DNA of 64,000 bases, from assembly GCF_016008875.1 (NCBI RefSeq), contig NZ_JADTQG010000010.1, positions 157,249-221,248 of the forward strand, given 5' to 3'. Positions 46,754-55,740 of this stretch are shown piece after piece (position 1 is the first letter of the stretch; the number at the start of each line of letters is the position of its first letter). A model generated the notes under the pieces. The model had not been told where the DNA came from. It was given only the letters and a program-made list of their open reading frames with translations, and searched no databases. Made by a program: the position numbers and the translations under genes. This DNA comes from Ectopseudomonas mendocina. Lineage in GTDB: Bacteria > Pseudomonadota > Gammaproteobacteria > Pseudomonadales > Pseudomonadaceae.

Positions 46754-48181
46754 TCAGGCCTGGATCAATTCGCGAACATCGATGAAGCGGCCGGTCACCG
46801 CAGCAGCAGCGGCCATGGCCGGGCTGACCAGGTGGGTACGACCACCGGCGCCCTGACGGCCTTCGAAGTTGCGGTTGGAGGTCGAGGCGCAATGCTCGCC
46901 ACTGCCCAGTTTGTCCGGGTTCATCGCCAGGCACATGGAGCAGCCTGGTTCACGCCATTCGAAACCGGCTTCGATGAAGATCTTGTCCAGCCCTTCAGCC
47001 TCGGCTTGCGCTTTGACCAGACCGGAGCCCGGCACCACCAGCGCCTGTTTGACGGTCGCAGCGACCTTGCGGCCCTTGGCCACTTCAGCGGCAGCGCGCA
47101 GGTCTTCGATACGCGAGTTGGTGCAGGAACCGATGAACACGCGATCGAGCTGGATATCGGTGATCGGCTGGTTGGCAGCCAGGCCCATGTACTTGAGTGC
47201 GCGGGTGATCGAATCCCTCTTCACCGGGTCGGCTTCGACGGCCGGGTCCGGCACGTTCTGGTCGACGGCCAGGACCATTTCCGGCGAGGTGCCCCAGCTG
47301 ACCTGTGGCTTGATGTCTTCGGCCTTCAGCTCGACCACGGTATCGAACACCGCATCGGCGTCAGACACCAGGTTCTGCCACTGCGCCACGGCCTTGTCCC
47401 AGTCGCTGCCCTTGGGCGCGAACGGGCGATCCTTGACGTAGGCGATGGTCTTCTCGTCCACCGCCACCAAGCCAACGCGGGCACCAGCCTCGATGGACAT
47501 GTTGCAGATGGTCATGCGCCCTTCCAGCGACAGGTCGCGGATCGCGCTACCGGCGAACTCCAGCGCATGGCCGTTGCCACCGGCAGTGCCGATCTTGCCG
47601 ATCACGGCCAGTACTATGTCCTTGGCGGTCACGCCGAACGGCAGCTTGCCTTCGACGCGCACCTGCATGTTCTTCATTTTCTTGGCGACCAGGCACTGGG
47701 TAGCGAGCACGTGCTCGACCTCCGAGGTACCGATACCGTGGGCCAGCGCACCGAAGGCGCCATGGGTGGAGGTATGCGAGTCGCCGCAGACCACGGTCAT
47801 GCCCGGCAGAGTAGCGCCCTGCTCCGGACCGACCACGTGGACGATGCCCTGGCGCACGTCGTTCATCTTGAATTCGAGGATGCCGAAGTCGTCGCAGTTC
47901 TCGTCAAGGGTCTGTACCTGGATGCGCGAGACTTCATCGGCGATAGCCTCGAGGCCGCCCTGGCGCTCAGCCTTGGTGGTCGGCACGTTGTGATCCGGCG
48001 TGGCGATGTTGGCATCGATGCGCCACGGCTTGCGCCCGGCCAGGCGCAGGCCTTCGAAGGCCTGGGGCGAAGTCACTTCGTGGAGGATGTGACGGTCGAT
48101 GTAGATCAACGAGGAACCGTCGTCACGACGTTTCACTTCGTGCATTTCCCAGAGCTTGTCGTAGAGCGTCTTGCCAGTCAT
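46754..48181 (-). CDS. leuC: 3-isopropylmalate dehydratase large subunit
   Basis: A 475-residue aconitase-family protein, starting at ATG 48181 ([16 protein letters not shown]) as in relatives. The 4Fe-4S cysteines are visible in [13 protein letters not shown] and [13 protein letters not shown]. The operon continues as leuD-leuB-asd. The gene diverges from a LysR regulator across a 224-nt gap, the usual layout for LysR control of leuCD. Confidence 0.97.
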   Translation of the reverse strand: MTGKTLYDKLWEMHEVKRRDDGSSLIYIDRHILHEVTSPQAFEGLRLAGRKPWRIDANIATPDHNVPTTKAERQGGLEAIADEVSRIQVQTLDENCDDFGILEFKMNDVRQGIVHVVGPEQGATLPGMTVVCGDSHTSTHGAFGALAHGIGTSEVEHVLATQCLVAKKMKNMQVRVEGKLPFGVTAKDIVLAVIGKIGTAGGNGHALEFAGSAIRDLSLEGRMTICNMSIEAGARVGLVAVDEKTIAYVKDRPFAPKGSDWDKAVAQWQNLVSDADAVFDTVVELKAEDIKPQVSWGTSPEMVLAVDQNVPDPAVEADPVKRDSITRALKYMGLAANQPITDIQLDRVFIGSCTNSRIEDLRAAAEVAKGRKVAATVKQALVVPGSGLVKAQAEAEGLDKIFIEAGFEWREPGCSMCLAMNPDKLGSGEHCASTSNRNFEGRQGAGGRTHLVSPAMAAAAAVTGRFIDVRELIQA

Positions 48182-48405
48182 CAGCCTTACCTCATCAGCG
48201 CCTTTTGAGCACATCCATAAACTGCCAGCCTAATCACCGCCCGGCGTCAGAAGTGCATCTTTCTATGCCTCAGGCGAAAAGGCCCTTTGGCTTATGGGGA
48301 GAATGCTATTGCCGGGCACGAAATAACTCAAATTCATATTTTTTATTCAAAGGATTCCGCGCTGGAATGTATGCTCAAGGCATTCTTCTATTCGCGGAGC
48401 GCCCC

Positions 48406-49287
48406 ATGGATTTGGCCAACCTCAATGCCTTTATCGCCATCGCCGAGACGGGCAGCTTTTCCGAAGCCGGCGAGCGCCTGCATCTAACCCAGCCGGCGGT
48501 GAGCAAACGCATCGCCGGCCTGGAACAGCAACTGGGCGTGCGCCTGTTCGATCGCCTCGGTCGCGAGATCGGCCTGACCCAGGCGGGCCGCGCCCTGCTG
48601 CCGCGCGCCTATCAGATCCTCAATGTGCTGGACGACACACGCCGCGCGCTGACCAACCTGTCCGGCGAAGTTAGCGGCCGCCTAACCCTGGCCACCAGCC
48701 ACCATATCGGCCTGCATCGTCTACCCGCCCTGCTGCGCGCCTTTACCCGCGCCCACCCGCAGGTGGCACTGGACATCCAGTTCCTCGATTCGGAGGTGGC
48801 CTACGAAGAGGTTCTGCATGGTCGCGCCGAGCTGGCGGTGATCACCCTCGCCCCGGAAACCCGCGAACCGATCCGTGCCGTGGCGGTGTGGGACGACCCG
48901 CTGGACTTCGTCGCCGCACCGGAACATCCGCTAGCACGCAGCCAGGCGATCAGTCTGGCCGACGTGGCGCAGCACCCCGCGGTATTTCCCGGCGGCAACA
49001 CCTTCACTCATCACATCGTGCAGCGCCTGTTCGAGGCCCAGGGCCTGACGCCGAACATCGCCATGAGCACCAACTACCTGGAAACCATCAAGATGATGGT
49101 GTCCATCGGCCTGGCCTGGAGCGTACTGCCACGCACCATGCTCGACGAGCAGGTCGCGCGCCTGCCGATCCCGGGCATTCAGCTGACTCGCCAGCTAGGC
49201 TACATCCTGCATACCGAGCGTACGCTGTCCAATGCTGCGCGGGCTTTCATGGATCTGCTCGACAGCCAGCGGGACGACCTTGCATAG
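48406..49287 (+). CDS. LysR-family regulator divergent from leuC
   Basis: A 293-residue LysR protein; ATG 48406, with GGAG upstream, gives MDLANLNAFIAIAETGSFSE. The HTH covers residues 18-40 (AGERLHLTQPAVSKRIAGLE). The effector domain contains LATSHHIGLHRLPALLRAF. It diverges from leuCD and is in the position of PA3122 in P. aeruginosa, so control of leucine synthesis is likely. The 48,182-48,405 gap is the shared control region, in which I mark no specific site. Confidence 0.88.
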   Translation: MDLANLNAFIAIAETGSFSEAGERLHLTQPAVSKRIAGLEQQLGVRLFDRLGREIGLTQAGRALLPRAYQILNVLDDTRRALTNLSGEVSGRLTLATSHHIGLHRLPALLRAFTRAHPQVALDIQFLDSEVAYEEVLHGRAELAVITLAPETREPIRAVAVWDDPLDFVAAPEHPLARSQAISLADVAQHPAVFPGGNTFTHHIVQRLFEAQGLTPNIAMSTNYLETIKMMVSIGLAWSVLPRTMLDEQVARLPIPGIQLTRQLGYILHTERTLSNAARAFMDLLDSQRDDLA

Positions 49288-49390
49288 GCCACCGGCATCA
49301 GACTAACGTGGTGACATAACGATAAAAAAAGTGTCCACATGCCATTAATGCCCGCCCCGCGCATCGCGCCCTCCGGAGAACGGTTCGGCC

Positions 49391-52300
49391 ATGGCCAGAT
49401 CGACTGACCAGACCCCGCCCCTGCCACATATCCCGGCGATGGATCCCGCCGAATTCGAGCAAACCTGGCAAGACGCACCGCGTTTGCTGGCCGCGCTGAA
49501 TGGCGCGCATCTCGGTACCTGGTACTGGGACATTCGCAGCGGCCAGGTGAACTGGTCGCGCGGCGCCCAGGCACTGTTCGGCCTCGATCCCAATCGCCCG
49601 GTAACGCGGGAACTGCATTACATCGAGCTGATCCCCGAGGAGGAGCGCGCCGAAGTACTGGCGACGTTCGAGGCCATTCTCAAGGGCGAACAGATCCCCA
49701 ATGCCCTGCGCCATCGTATCCGCTGGCCAGATGGCAGCCTGCACTGGCTGGAGATCACCGGCAGCCTGCAACGTGAGGCTGACGGTCGGCCACGGATGTT
49801 CGGCGTGATCCGCGACATCACTGCCCAGCAGGAACGCGCCGAGGCCCTGCGCGCCTCCGAGGAGCGCTTCGCCAGCCTGTTCCGCCTGAGCCCCGACATC
49901 ATGATGCTGGTGCGCTACGACAACAGCGAAATCATTGAGGTCAACCAGCACTTCACCCACGCCTTTGGCTGGAACCCCAGCGAAATTCTTGGCCGCTCCA
50001 CCCATGAGCTGAATCTCTGGGTACACGCCAGTCAGCGCGACCAGTTGCGTCGGCAGGCGCCGCTGAGCCGCGAGCCGGTGATTCAGGAGGTGCAGCTACG
50101 CACCCGCGCCGGCGACATTCTCGACGGTGTGCTGTCGAGCCAGTACATCGAATTGCAGGGTGACCGCCTGATGCTCTGCACCTTTCTCGACACCAGTGAG
50201 CGCAAGCGAGCGGAGAACGCACTGCGCGCCAGCGAGGAAAAATTCGCCAAGGCATTCATGCATACGCCGGACGCGGTGGCGATCTCCGAGCGGGCGACAG
50301 GTCGCTTCATCGAGGTCAACCCGAGCTTCGAGCAGCAGTTTGGCTGGAGCTGCGCCGAAGCCGTGGGCCGCACCTCGCTGGAGCTGGGCATCTGGGCTGA
50401 CCCCGGTGACCGTCAGCGCATGCTCGAAGCCGCGCAAACCGGGCGCCTGGACAACCTCGAGGTGCGCCTGTTCAGTCGCGACGGCCGCGTCACCAGCAAC
50501 CTGCTGTTCGGCGGCGAGATTGAATTGAACGGCGTCGATTGCCTGGTGCTCACCGTGCGCAACATCACCGAACAACGCGCCCAGGAACTGGCGCTGAACG
50601 AAAGCAAACAGCGCCTGCGCCTGGCGCTGGAATCGGCCGACCTTGGCACCTGGGACTGGCACATTCCCGGCAGCCGCCTGATCGCCAGCGCCCGCGCAGC
50701 GCAACTGCAGGGGCTGGACGCGGCACCATTCGAAGGCGCCTTTCTCGATTTCTTCCGGCATGTGCCAATGGAGGACCGGCGCAGCCTGCGCCAGCACTTT
50801 CAGCAGATGGTCGAAGAGTGCCGCAGCCATTATCAGGTCACCTATCGCGTACAGCGGGAGAATGGCGGCCTGCGCTTTCTCGAAAGCACGGCCAAGCTGC
50901 AGCTCGACGACGACGGGCAACCGCTGCGAATGGTCGGCACCCTGGTCGACATCAGCGAACGGGTATTGCGTGAACAGCGCCTGCAAGCCTCGGAAGAGAA
51001 GTTCGCCAAGGCATTTCATTCCAGCCCCGATGCCATCACCATTACGGAACGCGACACGGCCCGTTATATCGAGGTCAACGAAGGCTTTACGCGCCTCACC
51101 GGCTACCTGCCAGACGAAGTGATCGGCCGTACGGCTTTCGAGATGAATATCTGGGCCTATCCCGAAGAACGGGCGCGCATGATCGAGCACCTGGGCCAAC
51201 AGGGCCAGGTGCTGCATATGGAGATGCACGGACTGCATCGAGACGGCGAAATACGCCTGGTCGACGTCTCGGTTCAACCCATCGAGCTCAACGGCGCGCC
51301 CTGCCTGCTGCTCACCGCGCGCGACATCAGCGAGCTCAAGCAGGCCCAGGCGCAGGTGCAGCACCTGGCCTATCACGATGCGCTGACCAACCTACCCAAT
51401 CGCGCCCTGCTGATGGACCGTCTGACTCAGCAGATCGCCCTGCTCAAACGCCATGACCTGCGCGGCGCCCTGCTGTTTCTTGATCTCGACCACTTCAAGC
51501 ACATCAACGACTCACTCGGCCACCCTGTCGGCGACTCCGTGCTGCGCCTGGTCACCGCACGCCTGGAGGCCAGCGTGCGTCTGGAGGACACCGTGGCGCG
51601 CCTGGGCGGCGACGAATTCGTGGTGTTGCTCTCTGGCCTGGAGGGCAAACGCTCGGAAGTCACCCGCCACGTCCGCCAGGTCGCCGAAAAACTGCGTCAG
51701 CTGCTTGCCGAACCGATGCTGCTGGACGGACACCGCCTGCAGGTCACACCGAGCATCGGTGTCGCGCTGATTCCCGACCACGGCAACACTCCAGCAGATT
51801 TGCTCAAACGCGCCGATATTGCCCTGTACCGCGCCAAGGATTCCGGCCGCAACGCTATCCAGCTGTTTCGCAGCACCATGCAGGATGCAGCCAGCGCTCG
51901 CCTGCGCCTGGAGAATGATCTGCGCCTGGCTCTGGCTCGTGGCGAATTCGAACTGCACTTCCAGCCCCAGGTCGACGCCCGTGACGGCAAGGTGGTCGGC
52001 GCCGAAGCCCTGCTGCGCTGGCAGCATCCGCAACTGGGGCCACAATCGCCGGCGCACTTCATTCAGGTGCTGGAAGAAAGCGGATTGATCGTTGAGGTCG
52101 GTGGCTGGGTGCTGGCCGAGGCCTGTCATTTCTGCTCCCAGCTACTGGCTGGTGGCTTGGTCGACAGCGAGCGCTTCAGCCTGTGCGTCAACATCAGCCC
52201 CCGCCAGTTCCGCCAGCACGACTTCGTCGAACGCGTAGCCAACTGCCTGCGTGCCAGCCAGTTGCCCAATGCCATGCTCAAGCTGGAAATCACCGAAGGC

Positions 52301-52675
52301 ATCGTCATTCAGAATATCGACGATACCGTCGGCAAGATGCTGCGCCTGAAAAAGCAAGGCGTCAGCTTCGCCATGGACGATTTCGGCACTGGCTACAGTT
52401 CGCTGACCTACCTCAAGCGCCTGCCGGTGGACATGCTGAAGATCGACCAGTCGTTCGTGCGCGACGCCACCAACGACCCCAACGACGCCGAGATCATTCG
52501 CGCCATCGTCGCCATGGCACGCAGCCTGGGCCTGGGGTTGATCGCAGAGGGTGTCGAACAGCAGGACCAACTGGAGTTCCTGCAGTCGCAAGGTTGCCAT
52601 CTTTATCAGGGTTATCTGTTCAGCAGACCGCTGCCGCAGGAAGCCTTCCGCGACCTGCTGATGCTGAACGGCTAG
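49391..52675 (+). CDS. PAS-GGDEF-EAL c-di-GMP signalling protein
   Basis: A 1,094-residue soluble multidomain protein with at least four PAS/PAC sensor modules over residues 15-655. The repeated RAFAKAFxxxPDA-type starts (EKFAKAFMHTPDAVAISER and EKFAKAFHSSPDAITITER) suggest internal duplication. GGDEF follows (ARLGGDEFVVLL) with the RAD/I-site region not obvious to me. The EAL domain has the full set: EALLRW, CVNISPRQF, KLEITEG, MDDFGTGYSSL, KIDQSFVRD, IAEGVEQ. Both activities could be functional. Its 3' end faces the hsp20 gene. Confidence 0.93.
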   Translation: MARSTDQTPPLPHIPAMDPAEFEQTWQDAPRLLAALNGAHLGTWYWDIRSGQVNWSRGAQALFGLDPNRPVTRELHYIELIPEEERAEVLATFEAILKGEQIPNALRHRIRWPDGSLHWLEITGSLQREADGRPRMFGVIRDITAQQERAEALRASEERFASLFRLSPDIMMLVRYDNSEIIEVNQHFTHAFGWNPSEILGRSTHELNLWVHASQRDQLRRQAPLSREPVIQEVQLRTRAGDILDGVLSSQYIELQGDRLMLCTFLDTSERKRAENALRASEEKFAKAFMHTPDAVAISERATGRFIEVNPSFEQQFGWSCAEAVGRTSLELGIWADPGDRQRMLEAAQTGRLDNLEVRLFSRDGRVTSNLLFGGEIELNGVDCLVLTVRNITEQRAQELALNESKQRLRLALESADLGTWDWHIPGSRLIASARAAQLQGLDAAPFEGAFLDFFRHVPMEDRRSLRQHFQQMVEECRSHYQVTYRVQRENGGLRFLESTAKLQLDDDGQPLRMVGTLVDISERVLREQRLQASEEKFAKAFHSSPDAITITERDTARYIEVNEGFTRLTGYLPDEVIGRTAFEMNIWAYPEERARMIEHLGQQGQVLHMEMHGLHRDGEIRLVDVSVQPIELNGAPCLLLTARDISELKQAQAQVQHLAYHDALTNLPNRALLMDRLTQQIALLKRHDLRGALLFLDLDHFKHINDSLGHPVGDSVLRLVTARLEASVRLEDTVARLGGDEFVVLLSGLEGKRSEVTRHVRQVAEKLRQLLAEPMLLDGHRLQVTPSIGVALIPDHGNTPADLLKRADIALYRAKDSGRNAIQLFRSTMQDAASARLRLENDLRLALARGEFELHFQPQVDARDGKVVGAEALLRWQHPQLGPQSPAHFIQVLEESGLIVEVGGWVLAEACHFCSQLLAGGLVDSERFSLCVNISPRQFRQHDFVERVANCLRASQLPNAMLKLEITEGIVIQNIDDTVGKMLRLKKQGVSFAMDDFGTGYSSLTYLKRLPVDMLKIDQSFVRDATNDPNDAEIIRAIVAMARSLGLGLIAEGVEQQDQLEFLQSQGCHLYQGYLFSRPLPQEAFRDLLMLNG

Positions 52676-52708
52676 AGCCGAGCCAAATGAAAAAGGCGCC
52701 CCGCGGGG

Positions 52709-52896
52709 TAACTGTTCGCTTAAGGTGCTCGCGCTTGGCTCCCCTCTCCCATTTATGGGAGAGGGGCTGGGGGAGAGGGCTGAAAACACTGCAAAACTGC
52801 CAGTTTTTCCCTCGCCGAACGCGGCCCGCCCTAACCCTCTCCCCGGAGGGGCGAGGGGACTGATCGCGTTCGACCATTCTTATGTGAACAGCATTA
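52709..52896. mobile_element. MITE-like element, copy 2 (in a terminator hairpin)
   Basis: A 188-bp relative of the element at 23447-23624, in opposite orientation. Its right end reversed reads TAATGCTGTTCACATAAG, identical to the left end of copy 1. Its left end is worn (TAACTGTTCGCTTAAG, two bases lost). It is flanked by the 11-bp direct repeat GCCCCGCGGGG (52698-52708 and 52897-52907). With the insert removed, the site is GGCGCCCCGCGGGGCGCC next to an A-run, i.e. the terminator of the hsp20 gene on the minus strand. It contains no coding frame. Confidence 0.8.
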
Positions 52897-52930
52897 GCCC
52901 CGCGGGGCGCCTGCTTCATCGACCATCGAC

Positions 52931-53380
52931 TCAGCTTTCCAGCGCAGGACGCTGACTGCCAATGGGAATGCGCTTGGCCTTGGCCTCTTCCGGCACGATG
53001 CGCTCCAGCTCGACATGGAGCAGACCGTTAACCAGGTTGGCACCCTTGACCTCGATATGATCGGCCAGGCGGAACGACAGCTTGAACGCACGCTGGGCGA
53101 TGCCCTGATGCAGGTAGCTGACGCTCTCGGCGCTGCGATCACGCTTGTTGCCGACCACGGTCAGCACGCCCCGCTCGACCTGCAGCTCCAGATCGCCTTC
53201 CTCGAAGCCGGCAGCCGCGACCACGATGCGGTAGTGGTCTTCGCCGTGCTTCTCGACGTTATAGGGTGGGTAGGAACTGCCAGCGTCATTGCTGCGCAAG
53301 GCAGACTCGAAAAGATCGTTGAAACGGTCGAAACCGACGGACTGGCGGAACAGAGGGGCCAGGGACAGTACGTTGCTCAT
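52931..53380 (-). CDS. Small heat-shock protein (IbpA/Hsp20 family)
   Basis: A 149-residue protein starting at ATG 53380 (MSNVLSLAPLFRQSVGFDRF), placed by GGAG in the thermometer hairpin; an upstream in-frame ATG is unlikely. The alpha-crystallin domain covers about 35-125 (YPPYNVEKHGEDHYRIVVAA, GVLTVVGNK, ISRRAF-like IAQRAFKLSFRL). It binds unfolded proteins as oligomers for refolding by DnaK/ClpB. It has a sigma-32-like promoter and a ROSE-type 5' UTR. The terminator carries a MITE-like insertion. Confidence 0.93.
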   Translation of the reverse strand: MSNVLSLAPLFRQSVGFDRFNDLFESALRSNDAGSSYPPYNVEKHGEDHYRIVVAAAGFEEGDLELQVERGVLTVVGNKRDRSAESVSYLHQGIAQRAFKLSFRLADHIEVKGANLVNGLLHVELERIVPEEAKAKRIPIGSQRPALES

Positions 53381-53390
53381 GAGTATTCTC

Positions 53391-53441
53391 CTGAAAATTT
53401 CAGCAAGGTTCATATCGCGGAACCCGACTTCGGCATTCCGC
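53391..53441 (-). ncRNA. ROSE-like RNA thermometer in the hsp20 leader
   Basis: The leader can fold into two hairpins. The distal one is GCGGAA...TTCCGC (53417-53441). The proximal one pairs TTGCTGAAA with TTTTCAGGAG (53391-53406 plus flank), so the Shine-Dalgarno AGGAG is held opposite UUGCU with a G-G mismatch, the hallmark of ROSE elements. Melting at high temperature would free the ribosome site. Such thermometers are known for ibpA of Pseudomonas. Confidence 0.8.
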
Positions 53442-53449
53442 AGTCACGT

Positions 53450-53477
53450 ATCTAGGGTCGCCAGAACATTTTTCAAG
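53450..53477 (-). promoter_or_regulatory. Sigma-32-type heat-shock promoter of hsp20
   Basis: On the minus strand CTTGAAA (-35, 53477-53471) and CCCTAGAT (-10, 53457-53450) are 13 nt apart, close to the RpoH consensus CTTGAAA/CCCATnT. It lies just upstream of the ROSE-like leader. Confidence 0.8.
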
Positions 53478-53638
53478 AGCCTGAAAAATTCGTTTACAGC
53501 CAGCATGGAAGCATGTGCCACCAGCCACGCACCGCCCCTACCGCAGCGTGTGGCGTGCGCACCAAGCTTCAGCCGCAGCCCGGATGCAATCTGAGGAGAA
53601 TGTGTCCGCCGCCTGGATTTCATCCAGGCCACAGGGCT

Positions 53639-54589
53639 TTAGCTGGAGGGCATCATCAGTAGCCGGTCGATACGCTCGCAATCCTGCTCGCGGCGCACCT
53701 CGGCAAACAGCGCGACGGCCTCCGGATATGTACGAGTGAGCATTGCCAACCACTGTTTCAGGCGCCCCGGTGCGTAGCGCGGCGCCAGCTTGCGCCTTGC
53801 CTGCTGCCAGAAGTCGAGCAGCAGCGGCTGCAGTTCGGCCCAACTCATTTCCTCCGGCGCCTCACCGGCCCTGACCGCCGCGATCTGCCGCGCCAGGCCG
53901 GGGCGCGATACCAGGCCGCGGCCCAACATGATGTCATCCACGCCGCTGACCTCGCGGCAGCGGCGCCAGTCGTCCAGCGTCCACACTTCGCCATTGGCGA
54001 ACACCGGCACGCCGACCACCTCCTGCACCCGCGCCACCCACTCCCAATGCGCCGGCGGCTTGTAGCCCTCGACCTTGGTGCGCGCATGCACGACGATCTG
54101 GCTCGCCCCGCCTTCGGCCAGCGCCCGCGCGCAGTCAAGCGCGCCCTCTTTGCCCTCGAAGCCCAGGCGCATCTTTGCCGTCACTGGAATTTCGACCGGC
54201 ACCGTGCGGCGCACCTCACGGACGATCGCATGTAGCAACTCGGGCTCCTTGAGTAGCACCGCACCGCCGCGCGACTTGTTCACCGTCTTGGCCGGGCAAC
54301 CGAAGTTGAGATCGATCACAGGCGCGCCGAGCGTACAGGCGAACGCGGCGTTGTCGGCCAGGCATTGCGGATCGGAGCCGAGAAACTGCACCCGCATCGG
54401 CGTGCCGGCCTGGGTGCGTGAACCGTTGAACAGCTCGGGCGCGAGCTTGTGGTAGGTCGCCGCCGGCAACAGCCGCTCGCTCACGCGAATGAACTCGGTC
54501 ACGCACCAGTCGATACCACCGATGCGGGTCAGTACGTCGCGCAGGATCTCGTCGACCAGCCCCTCCATGGGCGCCAGGGCGATTTGCAT
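53639..54589 (-). CDS. dusC: tRNA-dihydrouridine(16) synthase DusC
   Basis: A 316-residue Dus-family flavoenzyme. ATG 54589 ([20 protein letters not shown]) is preferred to a GTG at 54616. The FMN/tRNA site shows [16 protein letters not shown], with the catalytic Cys in GCPA, plus KMRLGFEG and the [10 protein letters not shown] loop. The APMEG start and length indicate DusC, not the DusA whose fragment lies at 14917. Confidence 0.9.
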   Translation of the reverse strand: MQIALAPMEGLVDEILRDVLTRIGGIDWCVTEFIRVSERLLPAATYHKLAPELFNGSRTQAGTPMRVQFLGSDPQCLADNAAFACTLGAPVIDLNFGCPAKTVNKSRGGAVLLKEPELLHAIVREVRRTVPVEIPVTAKMRLGFEGKEGALDCARALAEGGASQIVVHARTKVEGYKPPAHWEWVARVQEVVGVPVFANGEVWTLDDWRRCREVSGVDDIMLGRGLVSRPGLARQIAAVRAGEAPEEMSWAELQPLLLDFWQQARRKLAPRYAPGRLKQWLAMLTRTYPEAVALFAEVRREQDCERIDRLLMMPSS

Positions 54590-54683
54590 GAGATAGTCCG
54601 AAAAAATGGGGCGCACAGTTTAAGGGGTCGCGCGCCGCGCGCAAGATGGGCCACACTGACAATCACCAAACAGGAGGCTCGTC

Positions 54684-55079
54684 ATGCGTTATCTCGCGTT
54701 GATCGTTCTGGGTATGTGGTATCTGGGGGCACAGGCCAGCGACGCGCTGCCCAGGGGTATCGAACAGATACCGCCCGACCCGGTCGCCGACGCGCCGGCG
54801 CGCTTGATCTTCAGCCGCGACAGCAACGCGCCGAACGCCTGCGACGTGGAACTCTACGTCAACCAGCAGGCGGTGGCGAAGCTTGGCCCAGGCGAACGCA
54901 CCAGCCTGGACCTGCCCAGCGGCGAATTAAGCGTCGCCGTGGCCCTGTCACCCGACGGCTATTGCGGCGGGCGTGGGCCGGACGTCGCGCAGTCGATACT
55001 GCTGCGCCCCGGCGAAACCCGTCAGTTCGCCGTGATGGTCGAACCGCACCAGGTATTTCTCGCGCCGCTGATCGACTGA
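54684..55079 (+). CDS. Secreted protein of unknown function (PEGA-like)
   Basis: A 131-residue protein with a signal peptide (MRYLALIVLGMWYLGAQAS). The remaining beta-rich part (RLIFSRDSNAPNACDVELYV, then LGPGERTSLDLPSGELSVAV) resembles PEGA-type small surface domains. Two Cys residues (near positions 53 and 93) could form a disulfide. GGAGG precedes the ATG. It stands alone between dusC and a convergent thioesterase gene. Confidence 0.75.
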   Translation: MRYLALIVLGMWYLGAQASDALPRGIEQIPPDPVADAPARLIFSRDSNAPNACDVELYVNQQAVAKLGPGERTSLDLPSGELSVAVALSPDGYCGGRGPDVAQSILLRPGETRQFAVMVEPHQVFLAPLID

Positions 55080-55085
55080 GCGCGC

Positions 55086-55535
55086 TTATAGTTCAAGCGG
55101 ATAAGGCTCCATCAAGGCCTGGCCATAGCCCTCGATGAACTCCGATGGCATGCGCTTGGGGCGCCCGCTGGACAGCTCGATGCAGACGAAGGTGGTCTTG
55201 GCCCTGAGCAGCGTCAGACCATCCTCGGGCCGCACCAGCTGGAAACGACGATCCATCTTCAGGCGTTGGTCGGACTCGACGATCCAGGTCGCCATCTGCA
55301 GCTGCTGCCCTTCATAGGCGCTGGCCAGGTAATCGATCTCGTGACGCACCACGGCCATGGCCCGATCCAGGCGGCGATACTCGACCAGATCCAGCCCCAG
55401 AAACTGCGAATGACGCCAGGCGCAGCGCTCCAGCCAGCTGACATACACCGCGTTGTTGGCATGGCCGAGACCGTCGATATCTTCTGCTGTCACTTCGATA
55501 TCGATGACGAAGGGGCTGGGCAGCTCCCAGTTCAT
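55086..55535 (-). CDS. Hotdog-fold acyl-CoA thioesterase (YbgC/4HBT type)
   Basis: A 149-residue protein; ATG 55535 after GGAGGT gives MNWELPSPFVIDIEVTAEDI. The hotdog motif is DIDGLGHANNAVYVSWLE, with the catalytic Asp and the central HxNN. Proteins of this family hydrolyse aromatic or fatty acyl-CoA. The substrate is not readable. It ends 6 nt from the convergent secreted-protein gene. Confidence 0.88.
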   Translation of the reverse strand: MNWELPSPFVIDIEVTAEDIDGLGHANNAVYVSWLERCAWRHSQFLGLDLVEYRRLDRAMAVVRHEIDYLASAYEGQQLQMATWIVESDQRLKMDRRFQLVRPEDGLTLLRAKTTFVCIELSSGRPKRMPSEFIEGYGQALMEPYPLEL

Positions 55536-55740
55536 GGCGGTACCTCCAGGTTTGCAGCCGGCACGCGAAGTCGCGGCTGGCAAGTGATCCAATCAACGAG
55601 GTGGCGCCGCTATACTCGGTGGCCACCGATCAGGTGCCGCATGATACGCGGCACTGCCAGCGTATGCAGCGCCGAGCTTTCATCGTCTCATTGCGGCACG
55701 CCATAATGCGCCAGTCGCCAGAGAGCCCGAGAACGAGCAA

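Noticed and set aside
53639..54589. Considered as the dusA gene missing from the island boundary
   Set aside because: Its start (APMEGLVDE) and length identify DusC, and it lacks the DusA start APMMDWTD.
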